From positions 4,464,001 to 4,528,000 of the forward strand of contig JAGPXD010000002.1 of NCBI GenBank assembly GCA_020746995.1: a DNA stretch of 64,000 bases, in the 5' to 3' direction. How positions within the stretch are numbered: position 1 is the first letter of the stretch; the number at the start of each line of letters is the position of its first letter. This DNA is from Plectosphaerella cucumerina (lineage: Eukaryota > Ascomycota > Sordariomycetes > Glomerellales > Plectosphaerellaceae). The position numbers were made by a program, and so were the translations under genes. The notes beneath the pieces were generated by a model. It was not told where the DNA came from and ran no database searches. It was given only the letters and a program-made list of their open reading frames with translations. Below, in pieces: positions 30,339 through 41,516 of this stretch.

Positions 30339-33153
30339 AACACGACCGAGCAACGGTCAGGCCCGATATGGCAGCTGCCGGATCGTAGGGGCCGACATTG
30401 GGATTTGGTTATGATAGAGCCTCGGTTTTCCGAGCGATGAAACAGCAAGCCAGGTCCGTTACATGCATTCACAGGCATCCCTTCCGACCGTTACGTCGAA
30501 CTTCGCGGCCGACTTGCGCGGGGTGACGCGATTCGGGTATGTGCAACGGTAGATGAAGACCGACCCCGAAACAACCGAGGGTCGACATAACGCGGCCTGG
30601 AGTGCATGGGCATGGGCATGGCTTATGCGTTTTGTTTCCCTGCCGGCTTCGCCGAGGCGGCCCAGTGACATCTTCAGGCCCTCGACCGCCGTGCTGGTCG
30701 ACTCTGGGCCAAGTACAACGTCGAGACCGGGGGAGGGGCGGTCCTGCCGTGCAGTCGCTGGCTCTTGCGCCCGCGGGCCAGTCTTTATAGATCAGGCTGT
30801 GCTGAGAGGCTCATGAGATGGCATGAGGCCAAGAACCGGGACCACCCTCTGACAGTTGTAACGCGATGTTCGCAAGGGGGTGTGTGCGGCAGTATTGCGA
30901 CGCCGATGCGTTTGAAGGACCCATCCATCACGACGAAGGCAATCAGCGACAGTCCCCTGGCATAGGAGATCTTGGGCGATATTCCATCATGATCGATGCC
31001 ATGAGGTGACAAGGGCAAGCTTCCTTTTGCCTATTAAGACAACAACATGTGGTCCTCATGTGGGATCAATGATTTGGGAACAGACTGAACGAACCACAGG
31101 ACGGAGTTGAACAGGCTGGCTGCAGTCTGCAGGGGTTGCTTCCCATTTGCCCTCGCTGAGTGGACGAGGTCGCATGGACATCTCTAGCGGGTTTAGGCGC
31201 CCCTGAATCGGGGCCTTGGCCCCCACCACGAGACATGGGGATGCTCGCTCCGCGGGAGGCTGGGAGACGAGGGCCCAGGGCGATGGCCAGGTTGCCAGGG
31301 AACACGAGCGAGAAATCGGCTTACCGCCTGTCTGATCCGAGTCGTCCCTCTCGTGCGTGCTGTGGGAAGGTTGCCCTTGTACGAAATCTTCTGCCTGTCC
31401 TAGGAAGCGGCCGGACAGCACCAGAGACGTGGCTCTCATCGCTCCTTTTTTTGGCTCTTGTGATCACGGCTCGGGAAGCGTGTTGCCGTTACCCCTGACA
31501 CGGCGGTCCAGCAGTCCATTCGTTTTGTCCCTCGTTTTCGAGGTAAGTGCTCAGGCGCCAAACACCCCCTGATCCGACCCCGGGATCTCCAGCGATCAAG
31601 AGCTTCTCTGACGAGGCCGCCGTTCGTGGCTCCCAGCCTTCGCTCCAACCTCCCCTCTCGACGACATTCATTTTCCGACCGACCGACCCGCGGGTCAATC
31701 GCGACAGCTCGACGCTACGCGAGATCGACTATCGACTAGCGACAGGCATCCATCGATCCTGGTACATTCATTCACGACCGGGGGAAAAAGAGGAGATTCG
31801 ACTTCGACACAACCAACAGCTTCAGCAGCATCAGCACATCAACAGCCCACCACCAGACATCCGTTCATTGTTTACCCACACGCGACCGCCGCTTGCAGAG
31901 ACTTTTCAGGGCCGACTAGACGTCATCTCCCTCCAGTCATCGATAGACCCGAGACGCGACCGCGACACAACTCTCTTTACCTCATCCAGTACCACATCGC
32001 ACTGCGGCTCCAAGCGCCACAGACGGGTAATCGTCACACAAACAGTACCAGTTCCACCACTTCTCTATTACGGAGCGACATATTACTACGTCGTACAGTA
32101 CACGCGCCATCCTTCAAGACATCCGAACGGATCCGACCAGAGGTCCCTATTCCGCACCAACCGGGCAACAATTTCTACGCTTCCTTTTTCCGTCTTCCCC
32201 CCCGCCTCCTCCTCCTCCCTTTTTCATCACCGCGACTCTCGTGGCAGCGTGTGATATCAGACCTTTTAGCGTCTGATCCTACCTCCGGGAGCCACTAAAC
32301 CCCATACTGCAGGATCCCGTCGGATTGAGTTGCGCCTCCAGCACCGGAGACAGCTTTTGGGACGATCCCTAGGACGGCCGACTCACCCACGAGGAGCCTC
32401 CAAGATCACCTGAGTGGGTCCAGGCACGGCCGCTCCAGTGCATCGCCAAGATTCGTCCATCCTCGGCAGCCAATCAGCGCCAGCAACGTCAGAAGCCGGC
32501 CAATCTCATCTCCCTGCCCACCCCTCCAACACGGGTTCCAGCAGCCAGCTCAGACGCTAAGCACTGAACACTACGGGGCTAAGAACGAGCCGGGTACCTT
32601 TACACCTTAGCCAGGCAAGCACGCTACCCAGCACCGCCGGCAAGGTCGCTCCTTTCGCTCCACTCCTGCCTTTCATCCTTCTCTGGCCGCCCCCCTCTAA
32701 ACAAACACCACCACTGCCACCACTACCGCCTGTGGAATTCTCCCAATTTCCCACCTTCAAGCGAGCGACGACGTCCGAAACGATTCCGCGCAAGCAAGCA
32801 AGCAAGCATCGAGATACCCGTCAGGACACGCAATCGACATCTTCACGGCAGAACCAAATTACCCGCCTGTATTTGACTCCAGCACCATCAGACGATTCGA
32901 CGCTTCGACCTCGCGATTCATCCGGTCATTCGACGCGCTCAACTCAAATTCCCCGAACGAACCGATCAATCCTCTCGACCGCGCCATGCGAATTGGGTCT
33001 TGATAACCATTATCCATTTCCAGCGGAGCTACGCGACTCAAATTTCTACTTCAGAATTTCTCGAACCCTCTCCTCCAGCGACCCGACCTCCGATCGGTGA
33101 ATCGCACAGACTCCACGAGGACAGGAGCGCGGCGCACGACCGTGACAACGGCG
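30339..33153. other. Long intergenic region and RAX2 leader
   Basis: About 2.8 kb. The first part is the ARPC2 3' flank and GC-rich unique sequence. From about 31,500 the plus strand becomes rich in cgac/ccac/tcgac-like words with many open but unrecognised frames, including one open from 31,547 to 32,254, typical of a long fungal promoter or 5' UTR. No RNA gene or transposon is recognised. The RAX2 frame extends to 33,097 only from a GTG. Confidence 0.5.
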
Positions 33154-36100
33154 ATGCGGCTTCCCTTTCGGAGGCGCCCCGCGACGCGGCGTCACCGTCA
33201 GGCCGCCACATCAGACATACTCGCCCTGGCCGCCATTGCACCGGCATTGGCAGGCGCGTTGGACTTTCGCCCCGTGCCAGAGGCAAACCTCGACCTTTCG
33301 CGACTAGGGAGAATTGGCGTGGCAGGCGACTTCAACGGCATCTCCTTATACGAATATGAGGAACAGAACGAGAGGCCCGTCAACAGAAATGGCAGCGAGT
33401 CCCTTCTGGCGCGGCTGCCGAATGGCGCCTTCGCCACCATCGCATCCACCGATGCGTCCATCCACGACATGTGTGCGTCCTACCTCGACTCGGGGGACAT
33501 GGCGGGAGTGGTAATTGCCGGTAATTTTACGAGTGTGGACGGCACACCATCGCAAGGAGTGGCTCTCTTCAACGTGACATCCTCCCAGTTCGTCCCCCTG
33601 GAGGGCCTGACCGGACAGGTCAACGCGTTGCTCTGCGACGGCGCAACGAACCGGGTCTACGTGGGAGGAAGCTTTCGACACACCAACTCCAGCAACGCCC
33701 TGATGTGGGTGCATGGCCAGGGCTGGACACCGCTGCCGTTCGCCGGCTTCAATGGCCCCGTCTCCTCCATCACCAAGGCCTCCAACGACCACATCATTTT
33801 CGGCGGCAGCTTTACCGGACTGGGCAACCTTACGAGCTCGTCTAACACCGACGGCCAGGTGATCAACCTGTCCAGCTCCAACGTCACCTCGGGTTCTAGC
33901 ACCTCCACGACCGGCTTCAGCGACCCGCGCAACATCATCTGCAAGACCGACGGCGCAGACGGTGCTGGCAACACATGGCTACTGCAGGATGGAACCCCTG
34001 GCTTCTGGGGAGCCTCCTTCGGCTTCGGGTTTGAGCCAACAAAACTTCGACTCTGGAACACCCGCCAGGACGGGCGCGGAACACGGACCTGGCGCTTCAC
34101 AGCCTTCCCTATCAACGGCATTCTGAACATGACCTATGTCGACCCGGAGAGCGGCCAGAACGCATCGTGCACTAGCGAGTGCCCGCTCAGCAATAACCCT
34201 GATGTGCCGTTCCAGGACTTCCACTTCGTCAACTCCGTTGGTCTCGACTCCTTCCGCATCGACATCTCCGAATTCTACGGCGCCGGCGGCGGTCTCAACG
34301 GTATTCAACTGTACAGCGATGATGCGTTTGCGTACGCCATCAATGACTTCAACGAGCCCTCTTGTGACGGCGCAGGCGTCCAGTCGCCGTCGAGCGCGAC
34401 TGCCACTGGCCCTTGGCGTCAGTCACCGTCTCTGCAGAGCAGCTCGAGGTATCTGACTGCTGAGCTGTCCGGCGACATCACGGAAGACTCCGCCTCGGTC
34501 ACCTTCTTCCCCAACATTGCCGACTCGGGCAACTACACCGTCGAGATGTACACACCCGGCTGCCTTCAGGACGACACCTGTGCCACGCGCGGCCAGGTCA
34601 ACATTACCGGCGTCATGACATCTGCTCCCGACGGCCGCTTCACCACCTCGCTGTACCAGACAAACAACTTTGACAAGTATGATCCGCTTTATTTCGGCTT
34701 CGTGGAAGGCGGTTCGGCAAACGGTTTCCGCCCCAGCATTACTTTGACGCCCCTGGCCGGCCAGTCTCTCGAAAACATGACCATCGTCGCGCAGAGAGTC
34801 GGCTTCACCCTGCTCAGCTCTACCGGTGGCCTCAACGGCCTCTTCGATTTTGATACGAGCGCCACCGACATCAGCCGCAACGACTTTTCGAGCTCCGCCA
34901 TCAACTCCCTCGGCTCAGGGTTCTCTGCAAACTCGGCTGTTCATGCCATGGTAACCATGGGTGACGTTGTCGTCATCGCTGGAAATTTCACCTCCAACAA
35001 TGCTAGGAATGTTGTTGGCATCAACACCGCCGATCAGACTACCACCCCTCTGGACGGAGGCCTCAACGGAGAGGTCAGGTCTATGCACCTTGAGGCACCA
35101 CTGTTGTACGCTGGCGGCAGTTTCGACAACGTTCTGGATGGTAACGCCACTGGCCTGTCGAACGTGGCCGTGTACAACTCCAATGACGACACCTGGTCTG
35201 CTCTGGGAGGCGGCGTCAACGGAAAGGTTGTCCACGTTGTGCCTATGCAGGTCAACCTGACCGACGGGGAAAGCGAGGTCGCCATTGCCTTCACCGGCAG
35301 CTTCGACCAGATCAACGCGTTCGGGGAGAACACGGCAGTTCCCGCGTCAGGCTTCGCCGTCTGGGTCCCATCCCAGCGCAATTGGCTTCCGAATCTTGAT
35401 GGCCCCGTACCCTCGTTCGACGGCATCCTGACCGCAGCCGTTCTGGAGCTTCCTGAGGACAGCACCTCGCTCTTTGCTGGCTCCATGAGCTCTGCTGCCA
35501 TCAGCGCCAATGGCGCTGTCACCCTGGGCGAGACACTCGGCCAATTCCCTGTTCGCATCGAGGCACCGGGCGTCACTTCATCGTCCCTGGCTCGTCGCGA
35601 CCTGCTCTCGAACGGCAACGTCACTGGCGTGGTAGCGGGCGCTTTCTACGAAGAGGACGGCAAGAACATCACGGTTCTTGCTGGTCACTTCACCGCTCGC
35701 ACGGGTGATGGCTCCGAGGTCAACAACCTTGTCTTCATTGACAGTGGCAACAATGATGCCATCACCGGGCTCGGATCGGATGTTGCCGACAACTCGACCT
35801 TTGTAGCTCTGGCTCTACTTCGCGGCAGGCTTTTTGCTGGCGGAGAAGTCAGTGGCCAGATTGACGGCGAACCCATCAGCGGTCTCGTCTCCTACGATCT
35901 CGCGAACAATACCCTCGGCCCCCAGGTCCCTGGACTCAACGGCGGCAACGCCACCGTTTCTGCCATCCAGGTCCGCCCGGATACTGGTGATGTCTACGTT
36001 GCCGGAACCTTCCAGTCCGCTGGTGCTCTCGACTGCCCCGGCGTCTGCTACTACAGCACTGAACGCTCCTCATGGAACCGGCCGGGCTCCTCCGTGCAGG

Positions 36101-36916
36101 GCACTGCCAGCGCCCTGCTCTGGACAAGCAACACCCAGTTGATTGTGGGTGGCGACATGAGAGTCAACGACTCGTCAATTTCCCTCGCCATCTACAACCC
36201 TGAGCAGGATAGCTGGTCTGCCTTCCCCGGCCAGGAGAACCTGCCAGGTCCGGTCAACATCATGACCCGTGGATCTCAAGACGGCGACCAGATCTGGGTT
36301 TCTGGCCCCTCTCCGGATGGATCCGTCTACCTTATGAAGTATGATGGATCCAACTGGCACTCGGCTCAGACTCTGGAGTCGGGAACCCTCATCTACAGCC
36401 TTCAGATGTTCACCATCACCTCGTCCCATGACAACACAGACACCCTGAGTGGGAACCAGGTCTTGATGCTTACCGGATCCATCGCCCTTCCAAACTTCGG
36501 TACGGCGGCCGCGGCCATCTTCAACGGCTCAGCCGTCGTACCCTATGCTCTGACTACCAAGAGCGGAGAAACTGTGGGAACGATCAGCGGGATCTTCACA
36601 CAGAACACGGACTTCTTCGGTAGCAGTGGTACGTATTCAACTCCATCTCTGTTGCGGCTCACCAATGCTAACATGCTATCCAGGCGGCAACTTGGCCCTC
36701 GTCTTCGTCGTGCTGATTGGCCTGGCCATCGCACTGGGTCTCATGTTCCTGCTCATCATCGCAGGCGTTCTTCTCGATCGCCTGCGCAAGAAGCGGGAAG
36801 GATACACTCCCGCTCCGACGTCAATGTATGACCGGGGCAGCGGCCTCCGAAGGATCCCACCGCAGGAGCTCTTCCAGTCACTCCGCAACCGCGGATCTGG
36901 CGCGCCCCAGATCTAA
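33154..36916 (+). CDS. RAX2: Rax2-like cortical polarity membrane glycoprotein
   Basis: Rax2 marks growth sites at the cell cortex in polarised growth. Exons 33154-36628 and 36684-36916 encode 1235 aa. The N-terminus is basic, then hydrophobic (ILALAAIAPALAGA), fitting a signal peptide or anchor. The ectodomain contains repeated Kelch/propeller-like units with phrases such as VVIAGNFTSVDG, RVYVGGSF, LLYAGGSFDN and VYVAGTF, and many N-x-S/T glycosylation sites. Exon 2 begins just before the membrane helix (LALVFVVLIGLAIALGLMFL, about residues 1162-1189), followed by a 46-residue cytosolic tail ending GAPQI. So the single intron separates the ectodomain from the anchor and tail. ATG 33154 is the first true ATG of the frame. 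Confidence 0.93.
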
Positions 36917-37945
36917 GGAGTGACGAAAGAAGTTTCTGTTTTTCCGTTTCCGTGAAGATGTTCATTTACATCAGACTTGGTTTCGGCAGGCGTTTGGACA
37001 CGGCACAACTGCATGGCACGGCGTTGCACGGATGAAAAACACAACACATCCACATTACTACGAACCGGGTGTTGCACCACAAGTTCTCCAGTATCAATGA
37101 GGGGGTCTGAACCAAGCGCAGACTCTCCAATGATCTGCGAAGGCTCTGTGGCCGGCAGTCTCACCATTCACAAGGGCGTCGGTTCCTTGAAGACCGGCGA
37201 CGACACAGACTCGGCAGCGATTCTTCGATTCTTGACGACCTGACGACTCTTTTTACTTAATGTTTACATATTGTGTTTTTCGGTTATACCACTTGCGCGA
37301 GCCGCTTCCCCTTCCTTCCCTCATCATACTTGCGACCAGCAGTACACCCTGATCGGTCGTGCCGAGGGGTATTGTACATTACTCGTTCAGCCATTCGAGT
37401 ATCACACTTGGACGGCTGCACATCCGCAGAGCGAGAGCGATGCTTTCGACGCACTCAGTTTTTCCTTGATATTCGAGGTTGAGATGGGCGAGACCCTGAA
37501 GAAAGGAGCGGAGGAGACGGAGGAGGGCTGTAGATAGGACGAGGGCAGATGACGGCTCAGGACCGTCAGCTAATGTCAAATGAGGCCTAAAATATCATGT
37601 TCTCGTGATGCATTCGGTGACTTGGTTGGTTGATGGAATATCACAAGCTCTAGCACGGAAGGCTTGGTTCATCCAGCTCCCCTAGGGGGGGGCTGTGGAG
37701 CAGGGGCTCACGCACGTGACTTCGCGACGCGATCGCCATTAAGAATTTGGGGCGCCCCGCGTCGCCGACGCTTGGCCTCCAGCGTCATGACCTGCAGGTT
37801 TTCGCCCCAAGTCACTTATCCAACACAACACCCGCCGCAATCGGAAGAACCCCAGCTTCTTGTACGCTGACACCGGGTCAACTCTGGTTGTCCTGCTCAA
37901 CTTCAGCCTCCTTTCTCTCGTCAACTTCCCCCAGGCGTGGCAAAC
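36917..37945. promoter_or_regulatory. Intergenic; PSO2 promoter with E-box
   Basis: About 1.0 kb holding the RAX2 3' flank and the PSO2 promoter. A GCACGTGAC element lies at 37,712-37,720, about 230 bp upstream of the PSO2 ATG. No other gene is supported. Confidence 0.5.
37712..37720 (+). promoter_or_regulatory. GCACGTGAC E-box upstream of PSO2
   Basis: CACGTG core with AC after it. The same nonamer occurs in the PUP1/NUP159 promoter, and CACGTGAC occurs upstream of LSM2. Confidence 0.4.
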
Positions 37946-40654
37946 ATGGTGCAGTCATCAGCCCCTCGCAAGCGGCCCACCGCGACGCCTAGAAAGCCAG
38001 CGGCCAAAGCGATGCCGGTATCTTCAAAGAAGCCGACCAGGCCGAACGCGAGTATCCTCAGCTTCTTCCAAAAGGCCGAAAAAGAAGAAGAAGCTCTATT
38101 TGTCGGCCAAAATGCGAAGCCCAATACCTTTCAAGTGCCCAAGCCCCCGACCGCCAACGACCACATTTACACCGCAGATGTGGTGGACGAGCAAGAGGCG
38201 AGATACAATGAAAGCGAGGTTTCGATGAAGAAGAGGAGGCTGAGTGCCGATGACACCGGGGAGAATAAGGAGAACAAGGGTAAGCTGCTTGGCAGCGAAG
38301 CCGGCGACGCCTCGTCAGGTCAAGACGATGCAATCAAATCCAGCAAGAAATCGTCAAAACGCAAAGGCCCCTTTGTCGATGACTCGGATACGGACGATTC
38401 GGAAACCGAGGAATCCAAGCCAAAATCACTGTTCCAACTCGCCTCGGCCCTGAGAAAAACATCCACGGATGGATCTGCCCATACCCCCACGGATCAGCCG
38501 GAGCCCAAGCCGACATTACAGCGAGAAACGAGCTGCCCGCCGCCACCGCTCCAGCTGGACGAGTCCGTGGATTCCGCCTTCGCCAACGTCGACGATTTTG
38601 CTGATTTGGACGAGTTCCTAGATGACGATGAAATAGGTGGCGAGGAGTATCGGATGATGCGGTTCATGGAGGAGCAGGCCAAGCTCGAGGAACAAGCAGC
38701 CGGCGACATCGACGGATCCGACAAGGAACCCGCGGAGACACCCAAGGAAGCCATGGTAGCCAACTGTCCCATATGCGACGGCAGCCTCGCCGGCATCACC
38801 CCAGAGGAGGCCACCAGACATGTCAACGCCTGTCTGGATGGCAACCAGACACCCCTTCCCCGGACGACACGACCAACGGTACCCGAGACGACGCCAAAAA
38901 CCAGGGAGACAACACCGCTAGCCACCGTAGACGCTCCTGAGATGAGTAAGAGGTTTGCCCGCGCCGCGGTGCCCCGCGCAGGGCAGTCAAACCCATTCGA
39001 GGTCAGTGGCAGCTCTGCGAACAAGGCGCCATCTGCGTTTGCCCAACTCATGTCTGGCCACGCCGAGAATGCGGCTTGGGCAGACGCCGCCGCAGCAGAG
39101 AACGCTTCCCGAGGCCGCCCTGCCTATGAGCGGACGTGTCCGTTCTACAAGATCATGCCCAACTTCTATATCTGCGTTGATGCATTCCGGTACGGCGCAG
39201 TCAAGGGCTGCAACGCCTACTTCCTCAGCCACTTCCACAGCGACCACTACATCGGCCTCACCTCGAGCTGGCAGCACGGCCCAATCTACTGCAGCAAAGT
39301 CACCGGAGACCTGTGCAAGATGCAGCTGAGGGTGGCGGCCCAATGGATCGTGCCCCTTGAATTCGAGGAGACGGTCGAGGTTCCTGGCACGCAGGGCGTG
39401 ACTGTGACCATGATCCCCGCCAACCACTGCCCGGGCAGTTCTCTCTTCCTTTTCGAGAAGACGCTGGGCAGCGGTCCAAACGCGAAGAAGCAACGCATCC
39501 TGCACTGCGGCGACTTCCGAGCGTGCCCTGCTCATGTCACACACCCGTTGCTGAAGCCCGATGTCCAGGACGCCATCACCGGTAAGGTCAAGCAGCAAAA
39601 GATCGACATCTGCTACCTGGACACCACCTACCTAAACCCACGATACTCTTTCCCGCCTCAGGAGGACGTTAGCCAATCTTGCGCCGAGCTCTGCGCGTCC
39701 TTATCCCCAGACCCCAATTCGACGGACGATGCCTGGGACCGGATGACGCGAAAGGGCGGTACCGGCTCTGTCAGCAAGTACTTCACGTCGCTGAAGGAGC
39801 CAGCGGAAGGTGAAGGGCCTGAAGACTCGACAGAGGCGGCCGCGGCGCCCATGTCTGCGGGCGCCGAGTTCTTCGCGAATGTGAAGGACAAGAAACCACC
39901 GACCCCTCGCCAACGGCTGCTGGTCATCTGCGGGACCTATTCGATCGGCAAAGAACGCATCTGCATCGCAATTGCCAAGGCGCTCAAGACCAAGATCTTC
40001 GCCTCCGCAGCCAAGATACGTATCTGCTCCAAGTTGGGCGACCCGGAGCTTGCAGCCTTGATGACTTCGGACCCTCTGGAGGCTCAGGTGCACATGCAGA
40101 TGCTCATGGAGATCCGAGCAGAGACACTCCGCGACTACCTCGACTCTTACAAGCCTCACTTCAGCAGAATCGTCGGCTTCCGACCTTCGGGCTGGAACTA
40201 CCGTCCTTCGGCAGCCGGCCAGGCCGGTGCTAGCAGCGGGCCGTCAATCACGGCCAGTGCGAACACGCCCCCGTCGACGATCCCGACGACGTCGATCCTG
40301 CACTCGCAGACGTGGGCGTCGAGATTCAAGGCGTCGGACATGACGCCCCAGCGAGGCAGCACGCGCGATGCCATGTGCTTTGGCGTGCCGTACAGCGAGC
40401 ATAGCAGTTTCCGCGAGCTTGCCATGTTTGTCATGGCGTTACGGATTGAGAGGGTGGTGCCGACGGTCAACGTGGGTAGCGAGCCGTCGAGGCGCCGCAT
40501 GAAGGCGTGGGTAGACAGATGGATGGCGGAGCGCAGAAAGGGTGGTCTTGTCAAGGCGCTCATCGAAAGTCAGGACGGAGACCGTCAGGCTCCTGGGAAG
40601 GATGTCAAGCTATGGGATGGCAAAGATGGCAAGGGGGGAGGCGCATGGTGGTGA
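37946..40654 (+). CDS. PSO2: DNA interstrand cross-link repair nuclease Pso2/Snm1 (metallo-beta-lactamase, beta-CASP)
   Basis: This predicted nuclear 5' exonuclease processes interstrand cross-links. A single exon encodes 902 aa. The N-terminus is basic and carries SILSFFQK (about residues 36-43), a PCNA-box-like motif. A UBZ4-type C2HC finger has Cys 274, Cys 277, His 292 and Cys 296. The metallo-beta-lactamase core has the His-x-His-x-Asp-His set at H429, H431, D433 and H434, then IPANHCPGSSLFLFE, HCGDFRA and DTTYLNP. The beta-CASP part includes VICGTYSIGKERI and, near the end, FGVPYSEHSSFRE. Acidic and Ser-rich linkers separate the finger and the N-terminus. Length and order match the Snm1A class. 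The start is the first ATG; the frame upstream begins only with GTG. Confidence 0.96.
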   Translation: MVQSSAPRKRPTATPRKPAAKAMPVSSKKPTRPNASILSFFQKAEKEEEALFVGQNAKPNTFQVPKPPTANDHIYTADVVDEQEARYNESEVSMKKRRLSADDTGENKENKGKLLGSEAGDASSGQDDAIKSSKKSSKRKGPFVDDSDTDDSETEESKPKSLFQLASALRKTSTDGSAHTPTDQPEPKPTLQRETSCPPPPLQLDESVDSAFANVDDFADLDEFLDDDEIGGEEYRMMRFMEEQAKLEEQAAGDIDGSDKEPAETPKEAMVANCPICDGSLAGITPEEATRHVNACLDGNQTPLPRTTRPTVPETTPKTRETTPLATVDAPEMSKRFARAAVPRAGQSNPFEVSGSSANKAPSAFAQLMSGHAENAAWADAAAAENASRGRPAYERTCPFYKIMPNFYICVDAFRYGAVKGCNAYFLSHFHSDHYIGLTSSWQHGPIYCSKVTGDLCKMQLRVAAQWIVPLEFEETVEVPGTQGVTVTMIPANHCPGSSLFLFEKTLGSGPNAKKQRILHCGDFRACPAHVTHPLLKPDVQDAITGKVKQQKIDICYLDTTYLNPRYSFPPQEDVSQSCAELCASLSPDPNSTDDAWDRMTRKGGTGSVSKYFTSLKEPAEGEGPEDSTEAAAAPMSAGAEFFANVKDKKPPTPRQRLLVICGTYSIGKERICIAIAKALKTKIFASAAKIRICSKLGDPELAALMTSDPLEAQVHMQMLMEIRAETLRDYLDSYKPHFSRIVGFRPSGWNYRPSAAGQAGASSGPSITASANTPPSTIPTTSILHSQTWASRFKASDMTPQRGSTRDAMCFGVPYSEHSSFRELAMFVMALRIERVVPTVNVGSEPSRRRMKAWVDRWMAERRKGGLVKALIESQDGDRQAPGKDVKLWDGKDGKGGGAWW

Positions 40655-41516
40655 GTGTTGGAAAGGGTCTTTTGTGTAACATGAATCGACCTGGTGTTCG
40701 TCCGTCGCATCCTGGCAGCGAGTAAGGCGTCTAGTTAACATTAGAGCTAAGATGCTTATCACGGCTGAGAGAATACCCCTGAGAGAGTCGCGTGCCCAGT
40801 TGCCAGATGCGCTTGGAGAACGGAACTTGTCCGTCGATGTCGCCAGTAACACGGGCACTCTGTTCGTGCTTAGGACGGAACCTTGCAGCTGTTAAGCTAG
40901 AGGAACCCCGCTGCGGGGGGTGTCGTCCGGACGCTGATGATGATAGCTTATCGGTCAGACGTCAGTTCTCCAACCCAGTCGAGTTAGCTTCTTATCTTTG
41001 AGCCTCATCCAAGTCCAAGTCCTGCAGCTGGCGGCGCCCCCCTTGTCGCCTCGGGCCACGTCCGTAGCCAATTGCAAAGGAGTATTGCACCAAGCGGTCC
41101 GCCGGCTGACATCACCTTTCCGTCTTGTCCAGGGGCTGAACCTCCGCCCGCAGGAAAGGAGCAAGGTACCAAGGTACAGACTTGGCGGCACGCAGCAGCC
41201 GGCCGGCGGCGACTCCAGTTTAGTGCAAACAGCCACCGCCATCGTCGATGATGGCGTTCGACTTTCCGACTTCTTCTGCTGGAAAAGCTTGCTAGCCCTC
41301 CCATCCACTCAACCGTTCATTGCGAAATCGATCGCATCTCCGATTTGTATTCCAAGCGACTGTTCTGGCCTCCTGTTCCGCCTTAGCTATAAGCAGACCC
41401 AGACCGTCTGCTCAACCGACCTCTGCATGTCCCAGCCCGCGACGACATAGCCGAACGTCGCTCGAAGCGACCGACAGACCCATTTGCCGCACCGCTCTCG
41501 AGCACGGGACATTACC
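40655..41516. promoter_or_regulatory. Intergenic; promoter of the CorA-type transporter
   Basis: About 860 bp. A TATA-like TATAAG lies at 41,388-41,393, about 125 bp upstream of the transporter ATG. No gene is recognised in this interval. Confidence 0.45.

Noticed and set aside
31547..32254. 235-codon open frame upstream of RAX2
   Set aside because: No recognisable domain, biased low-complexity composition, and consistent with a leader.
33097..33153. Upstream extension of the RAX2 frame
   Set aside because: The extension starts with GTG; the first true ATG is at 33,154 and is followed by a plausible signal sequence.
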